From Pseudomonadota bacterium (GTDB lineage Bacteria; Pseudomonadota; Alphaproteobacteria; Azospirillales; Azospirillaceae), in the NCBI GenBank assembly GCA_023413605.1, contig JAEZPL010000281.1, positions 1 to 9,901 of the forward strand: a DNA stretch of 9,901 bases, given 5' to 3'. Of the stretch, positions 6,587 through 9,901 are shown piece by piece; the stretch's first letter is position 1, and each line of letters starts with the position of its first letter. The notes under the pieces were generated by a model that saw only the letters and a program-made list of their open reading frames with translations, had not been told where the DNA came from and made no database searches. Position numbers and translations under genes: made by a program.

Positions 6587-8818
6587 TCAGCCCGCCGCAC
6601 GGGCGCGGCGTTCGTCGCGCCCGGCTTCCGCGGTGCGCTGCGGCACGGTGGTCAGGATTTCGGTCAGCCGGTCGAACCGTGCCTTGCGCTGCGCGCTCGG
6701 CACCTCGTCCAACAGCGCGATGCGGCGGGCGACGTCGAGGGCGAGTTGCCGCTCCCCCGCCTCCGGCAGCAGGGCCGGCAGCGAGCGGATCGCCCGGTCC
6801 TCGTCGAGCAGAAGGATGGCCGCCTGTTCCTTCATCACCTGCTTGATGCGGGCGATGGTCGGACGCCGCTCGGGCGGCAGTTCATCGCGCAGCATGAACA
6901 TCATGCGGAAGGAGCGTTCATCCACCATCCGGTCAGCACGGGCGAGGAAGAGGAGCATCCGCAGCACCGCCTCCATCATGCCGCCGCGGTCCGTCCGCTC
7001 CAGAAGCGCTGCCGTCTGCTGCTGGTGCAGGGCCTCCAGGGCGCGGTTGCGCAGGTGCACGTTCTGACGCCGGCTGTCCGGCGTACCGAGGCCCACGGCG
7101 GCGTTCAGAACCGGCTGGCTGTAGATCGCCTTGAACAGCGCCTCGTATCCCCGGTCACGGCGTTCCCGGTAGTTGTCGAGCGCCTTTTCGATCCGTTCGG
7201 ACATCGCGTGCTCGGCCTGGACGAAGGGGTTGTCCGGGTCGGCGACCTGCCGGTTGGCGCGCACGGCCTCCGCCATCCAGGCCACCGGCGCCATGAAGGG
7301 ATTCTGGTCGGACAGCAGCGTGCGCTGGAGCCGCGCGGGCTGCATCTGGCGCAGCCAGTTCGCCGTCGCCTCCGAGCTGGCAGCGCGCACCCAGGGGCCG
7401 AGCAGCGTCTCGTACAGGCCGGCGTTGATGTCGGAGACGCGGGCGACCGTCTCGAACCGCCGCTCGTCGTCGCGGGTGTCGTCCAGCGACAGGATGTCCG
7501 GCACGTCCCGCGGTTCGAACCGCAGCAGGTAGCGGCCTTCCACCAGCTCCGCGGCGGGCAGGTCGGGGCGCTTGTCCTCGATCACCGCCTCGTAGAGGCC
7601 GGGGGGCAGGATGTCGATGAAATCCAGGCCGCTGATGAACTCCGCCGTCTGCTTCTGCGCCACCTTGCCGGACACGAAGATGCCCAGATGCCCGACCGAC
7701 TCGTGCAGGGTGTAGACGATCACCTGCTCGTTTGCGCGGATGTCGTCCACGCTGTCGTAGATGTCGGCGATCCAGTTCAGCGCCTGCTGCGGCGGGGTGA
7801 TGTTGTCGCCCCAGGACGCGAAGATGATGATGGGCGAGCGGATGTTGCGCAGGTCGACGGTGTCGCGCCCGTCGGTCGTGACGATCTCGCCGCGCGCCAG
7901 CTTGTTGCCGACGAACAGGCCGTCCACGATGGACCGGATTTCCTCCTTGTTCATCAGGAAATAGCCGGTCCACCAGCGCTCGAACTCCAGGAAGCGCGCC
8001 TCTTCCGTGTCCACCTTGGAGTAGAGGTTGTAGTTCTTGCCCCACAGCGTGTTGGCCGGGTTCAGGTTCTCGAAGTTCTCCACCAGATAGGCGCCGTCGA
8101 AGCGCCCGTTGCCGAGGTCGCTGGCAAGGCTGGCGAGCCAGGAACCGCCCAGCAGCCCGCCCGTGTAGCGCATGGGGTTGCTCCCCTCCACCCCCGCCCA
8201 GTAGGACAGCGGTGCGCCGGCCAGGATGATCGGCCCCATGATCTCCGGCTTCACGGCGCTCAGCATCGCGACCGCCCATCCGGCCTGGCAGTTGCCGTAG
8301 ACGCAGGGCTTGCCGTCGCTGTCCGGATGCAGATCCCGCACCGTCTGGATGAAGCGGGCCTCGGCCATGCCGATGTCGTGCAGGGTCTGGCCGGGTTCCG
8401 GCTCCGGGAAGAAGGTCACGAAGTAGCAGGGATGGCCGTAGCGCAGGGCGTAGCCGATCTCGCTGTCCTGCTTGAACCCGCCGATGCCCGGCCCGTGCCC
8501 GGCCCGCGGATCGACCACCACGATGGGGCGCTTGGTCGGATCGGCCGGCGTGCCCGCGGGATGGCGGATGCGCAGCAGCGCGTAGTTCACCGGGCGGTCG
8601 AACGTCCGGCCGTCCAGAACCGTGTCGTAGTCGAACACCAGCACGGGCGGCGTGCCGGCCTGGGCGTGTTCCAGCGCCAGATTGCCGCGCTTGCGCATCA
8701 CGTCCCAGAACAGGATCGTGCGCTGTGCGGAGTCGATGAGGTATTCGGTCCAGGCCTGGGCCATGCCCGGCAGCGCAAAGGCCGCCTGCGGAAATCCGCC
8801 GTTCGGTTCGGTCGCCAT
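6587..8818 (-). CDS. DUF3141 domain protein, PHA-synthase-like alpha/beta hydrolase
   Basis: The 743-residue protein is recognised as a DUF3141 family member; its biochemical role is not established as far as I know. The start at 8818 has GGGAGA nine bases upstream. No signal peptide is visible, so it is probably cytoplasmic. Residues about 20-50 (YLIDSAQRTILFWDVMRKRGN) form a phasin-like helix. The alpha/beta-hydrolase core spans about 58-400. It includes VVVDPRAGHGPGIGGFK (100-116), a lipase-like box GNCQAGW with C177, an acid motif SWGDNITPP with D338, and VGHLGIFVSGK with H377. The order, spacing and wording resemble the Cys-Asp-His triad of polyhydroxyalkanoate synthases, the last block being like class III PhaC. 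Residues about 440-600 are helical and family-specific. Residues about 615-725 (LARADRMVDERSF, then IALLDEVPSAQRKARFDRL) look like a TerB-type helical repeat. It is the first gene of the operon with the phosphate acyltransferase. Family certain; activity inferred. Confidence 0.93.
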   Translation of the reverse strand: MATEPNGGFPQAAFALPGMAQAWTEYLIDSAQRTILFWDVMRKRGNLALEHAQAGTPPVLVFDYDTVLDGRTFDRPVNYALLRIRHPAGTPADPTKRPIVVVDPRAGHGPGIGGFKQDSEIGYALRYGHPCYFVTFFPEPEPGQTLHDIGMAEARFIQTVRDLHPDSDGKPCVYGNCQAGWAVAMLSAVKPEIMGPIILAGAPLSYWAGVEGSNPMRYTGGLLGGSWLASLASDLGNGRFDGAYLVENFENLNPANTLWGKNYNLYSKVDTEEARFLEFERWWTGYFLMNKEEIRSIVDGLFVGNKLARGEIVTTDGRDTVDLRNIRSPIIIFASWGDNITPPQQALNWIADIYDSVDDIRANEQVIVYTLHESVGHLGIFVSGKVAQKQTAEFISGLDFIDILPPGLYEAVIEDKRPDLPAAELVEGRYLLRFEPRDVPDILSLDDTRDDERRFETVARVSDINAGLYETLLGPWVRAASSEATANWLRQMQPARLQRTLLSDQNPFMAPVAWMAEAVRANRQVADPDNPFVQAEHAMSERIEKALDNYRERRDRGYEALFKAIYSQPVLNAAVGLGTPDSRRQNVHLRNRALEALHQQQTAALLERTDRGGMMEAVLRMLLFLARADRMVDERSFRMMFMLRDELPPERRPTIARIKQVMKEQAAILLLDEDRAIRSLPALLPEAGERQLALDVARRIALLDEVPSAQRKARFDRLTEILTTVPQRTAEAGRDERRARAAG

Positions 8819-8865
8819 GGTGGCATGTCTCCCGTTGCTTCGAATCGTGAGCGGGCTTGTTCTCG

Positions 8866-8895
8866 TGCGGTGCGGCAGTGCATCTTGCGCTGCGA
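8866..8895. promoter_or_regulatory. TGC-rich cluster upstream of the DUF3141 operon
   Basis: Five TGC triplets fall within 28 bases (starting at 8866, 8871, 8879, 8886 and 8891), ending in TTGC-GCT-GCGA (8885-8895). This is one mismatch from a TTGC-N3-GCAA dyad, the kind of TGC-rich site reported for the PHA regulator PhaR in alphaproteobacteria. It lies 48 to 77 bases before the DUF3141 start. The match is weak, and the link to PhaR is inference prompted by the PHA-synthase-like gene it precedes. Confidence 0.2.
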
Positions 8896-8967
8896 CATAT
8901 CAGCCGGCCAACGGGGAATACGGACGTACGCTACGGTAGACTCCGGCGCTTGTTACGGTCGCGCGGA

Positions 8968-8979
8968 TGGCGTACGCCA
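8968..8979. promoter_or_regulatory. 12-bp perfect palindrome in divergent intergenic region
   Basis: TGGCGTACGCCA is perfectly self-complementary. A second copy of its CGTACG core is found at 8925-8930, inside CGTA-CGC-TACG. Both lie between the divergent starts at 8818 and 9089, where an operator serving one or both genes would be expected. I found no convincing -35/-10 pair in this 270-base gap for either direction. Confidence 0.3.
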
Positions 8980-9088
8980 CCCCCTGACGTGACCATTTTG
9001 CGATGTGCGATGGTGCGGCGGTACAGGCCGGGGTTTGTGGTCGGGCTTGTGGTAGGATGAGTTCCCGTCGACCGAAGCCGCGGAACCC

Positions 9089-9459
9089 ATGTCGAGCCTG
9101 TCCTCCGGCCTGAACGCCCGCCTGAACGCCCTTATCGCCACGGTTCTGCGCAGCCACCCGTCGCTGCGCATGCTGCCGATCTCCCGTTACACGCAGGACC
9201 ATGCCGCGGTGTATGCCACGGCCAACGGCCGCGCCATCGCCCATGAAGTCGACGCCGAGGGGCGGCAGTCGCTTCTGGTCGCCCTGGACGGGGGCTGGAC
9301 TATGTCAGCGTCTGCGACCTGGAGCACGACCTGCACGTGCCCGGCCACCAGCCGGTGTCGCTGCTGATCCCGGAACTGCGCGCCGGGCTGCTGGCCCGCT
9401 TCGCACCGAAGACGGCCGGCGACGTGTGCCGGATCGTCGAGGCCGTCTGCCCGGTCTGA
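9089..9459 (+). CDS. Small unrecognised protein with a frame break at a G-run
   Basis: I do not recognise this family. The ATG at 9089 has only a weak ribosome site (CGGAA, three bases away), and a stop at 9053 excludes an in-frame extension. The first 67 codons read as an ordinary soluble protein (SSLSSGLNARLNALI, QDHAAVYATANGRAIAHEV). At the five Gs at 9290-9294 this frame turns into Ser/Thr/Cys-rich, unlikely sequence and ends at 9367. The -1 frame instead continues naturally as GLDYVSVCDLEHDLHVPGH, PVSLLIPELRAGLLARF and DVCRIVEAVCPV, ending at 9459. Rejoined, the protein has 123 residues. The break fits one missing G in the read or genome, a real inactivating mutation, or a -1 ribosomal slip on the G-run. 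No TM helix or signal peptide is seen. It is divergent from the DUF3141 operon and convergent with the DUF1289 gene 23 bases downstream. Confidence 0.6.
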
Positions 9460-9480
9460 TCGGTCAGGTCTGATCCGTCG
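9453..9480. repeat. 14-bp imperfect tandem repeat at the 3' end of the small gene
   Basis: GGTCTGATCGGTCA (9453-9466) is followed directly by GGTCTGATCCGTCG (9467-9480), identical at 12 of 14 positions. The first copy contains the stop codon of the -1 frame at 9457-9459; the second copy ends three bases before the convergent DUF1289 stop. It looks like a small local duplication and is not a terminator hairpin. Confidence 0.6.
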
Positions 9481-9482
9481 CC

Positions 9483-9812
9483 CTATTCCGCCGCGTCCAG
9501 CAGAGGGGTGCCGCCAAGGCCGGCACGCTCCGCCCGCAGGGCGTCGAGCTTCGCTTCCAGCTTGCGGATCTTTTTGTCGAGCTTCTTCAGCCGCTTGGCC
9601 GCTTTCTTCTCGCCGGCTTTTTTCTTGCCTGTCTTCAGCTTGACGACGCCGCCCTGCGCCCGCAGGCGTTCGTTGATGGCGGCCTTGGTCGCGTCGGGAA
9701 GACGCTTCCACTGCTTCACTTCCGTACGCGTGCGCAGACAGGCGATGCATTGGCCGGCCGCGTCGAAGCGGCAGACCTTGATGCAGGGGTTCCGGGTGTC
9801 GAACGTGTCCAT
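9483..9812 (-). CDS. DUF1289 family protein with Lys-rich coiled-coil tail
   Basis: This 109-residue protein has the DUF1289 signature at its N-terminus: NPCIKVCRFDAAGQCIACLRT, with cysteines at 10, 14, 22 and 25 (C-x3-C-x7-C-x2-C), then W35 and a short helix ending near residue 52. The four cysteines suggest binding of a metal or Fe-S cluster, but the ligand and function of the family are not established. Residues about 58-98 are extremely Lys/Ala/Leu-rich (GKKKAGEKKAAKRLKKLDKK and onwards) with heptad-like leucines, predicting a basic coiled coil that may bind nucleic acid or membrane. Many family members end soon after the DUF1289 core, so this tail is an addition. The start at 9812 is the only methionine before the cysteine motif. 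The ribosome site is weak. The gene stands alone, convergent with the small gene to its left. Confidence 0.88.
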   Translation of the reverse strand: MDTFDTRNPCIKVCRFDAAGQCIACLRTRTEVKQWKRLPDATKAAINERLRAQGGVVKLKTGKKKAGEKKAAKRLKKLDKKIRKLEAKLDALRAERAGLGGTPLLDAAE

Positions 9813-9862
9813 GATCCAAGAGGATGGGAACGCGCGCCCCGATTCGGAAGACCCCTCACGCT

Positions 9863-9901
9863 TGCGTTACCGGGCTGCGTTACCGGGCCGCGTTACTGGA
9901 C
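9863..9901. repeat. Three tandem 13-bp repeats at the window edge
   Basis: TGCGTTACCGGGC occurs twice exactly (9863-9875 and 9876-9888), then once as CGCGTTACTGGAC (9889-9901, 10 of 13 identical). The array reaches the end of the window and may continue. Thirteen is not a multiple of three, which argues against coding. It lies 51 bases upstream of the DUF1289 start. Confidence 0.75.

Noticed and set aside
6056..8992. A 978-codon open frame on the plus strand, antisense to the DUF3141 and phosphotransacetylase-like genes
   Set aside because: It covers two well-supported minus-strand genes, its translation is dominated by Arg, His, Gln, Val and Ala with no recognisable domain, and long antisense frames are expected in such GC-rich DNA because stop codons are rare.
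9187..9819. A 210-codon minus-strand frame overlapping the DUF1289 gene and the small plus-strand gene
   Set aside because: It is out of frame with the DUF1289 cysteine motif and its translation is an Arg/Gly-rich shadow.

Overview
The window is a very GC-rich, gene-dense stretch of a chromosome or large replicon. Codon use, the combination of genes (a DUF3141 protein next to a phosphate acetyl/butyryltransferase, a DUF1289 protein, a MexEF/BepDE-like RND pair) and the compact layout suggest an alphaproteobacterium of the Azospirillum/Rhodospirillales type. This assignment rests on recognition only; no database search was possible.

Layout: (1) 2-898 (+), the 3' part of a DMT/EamA-family inner-membrane transporter that lacks only its first residues. 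(2) 1076-5490 (+), a two-gene RND efflux operon: a lipoprotein periplasmic adaptor followed, with an ATGA overlap, by a 1053-residue HAE1-type pump. Neither an outer-membrane channel nor a regulator is adjacent. The 177-base leader before it contains a strong interrupted palindrome (918-938) and further hairpins. (3) 5509-8818 (-), a convergent two-gene operon: a 743-residue DUF3141 protein, transcribed first, and then a stand-alone phosphate acetyl/butyryltransferase. (4) 8819-9088, a divergent intergenic region with a 12-bp perfect palindrome and a TGC-rich cluster. (5) 9089-9459 (+), a small unrecognised protein whose frame is broken at a run of five Gs and restored by a -1 shift. (6) 9483-9812 (-), a DUF1289 four-cysteine protein with a lysine-rich coiled-coil tail, preceded at the window edge by three tandem 13-bp repeats.

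Functionally, the RND pair would export drugs or other toxic compounds with an outer-membrane partner encoded elsewhere. The minus-strand pair is the most interesting part. The DUF3141 protein carries a Cys-Asp-His set of motifs closely resembling those of poly(3-hydroxyalkanoate) synthases, especially the class III type, and a C-terminal segment resembling TerB. It is coupled to an enzyme that interconverts acyl-CoA and acyl-phosphate. This suggests an acyl-CoA or polyester-related activity that has not, to my knowledge, been biochemically defined.
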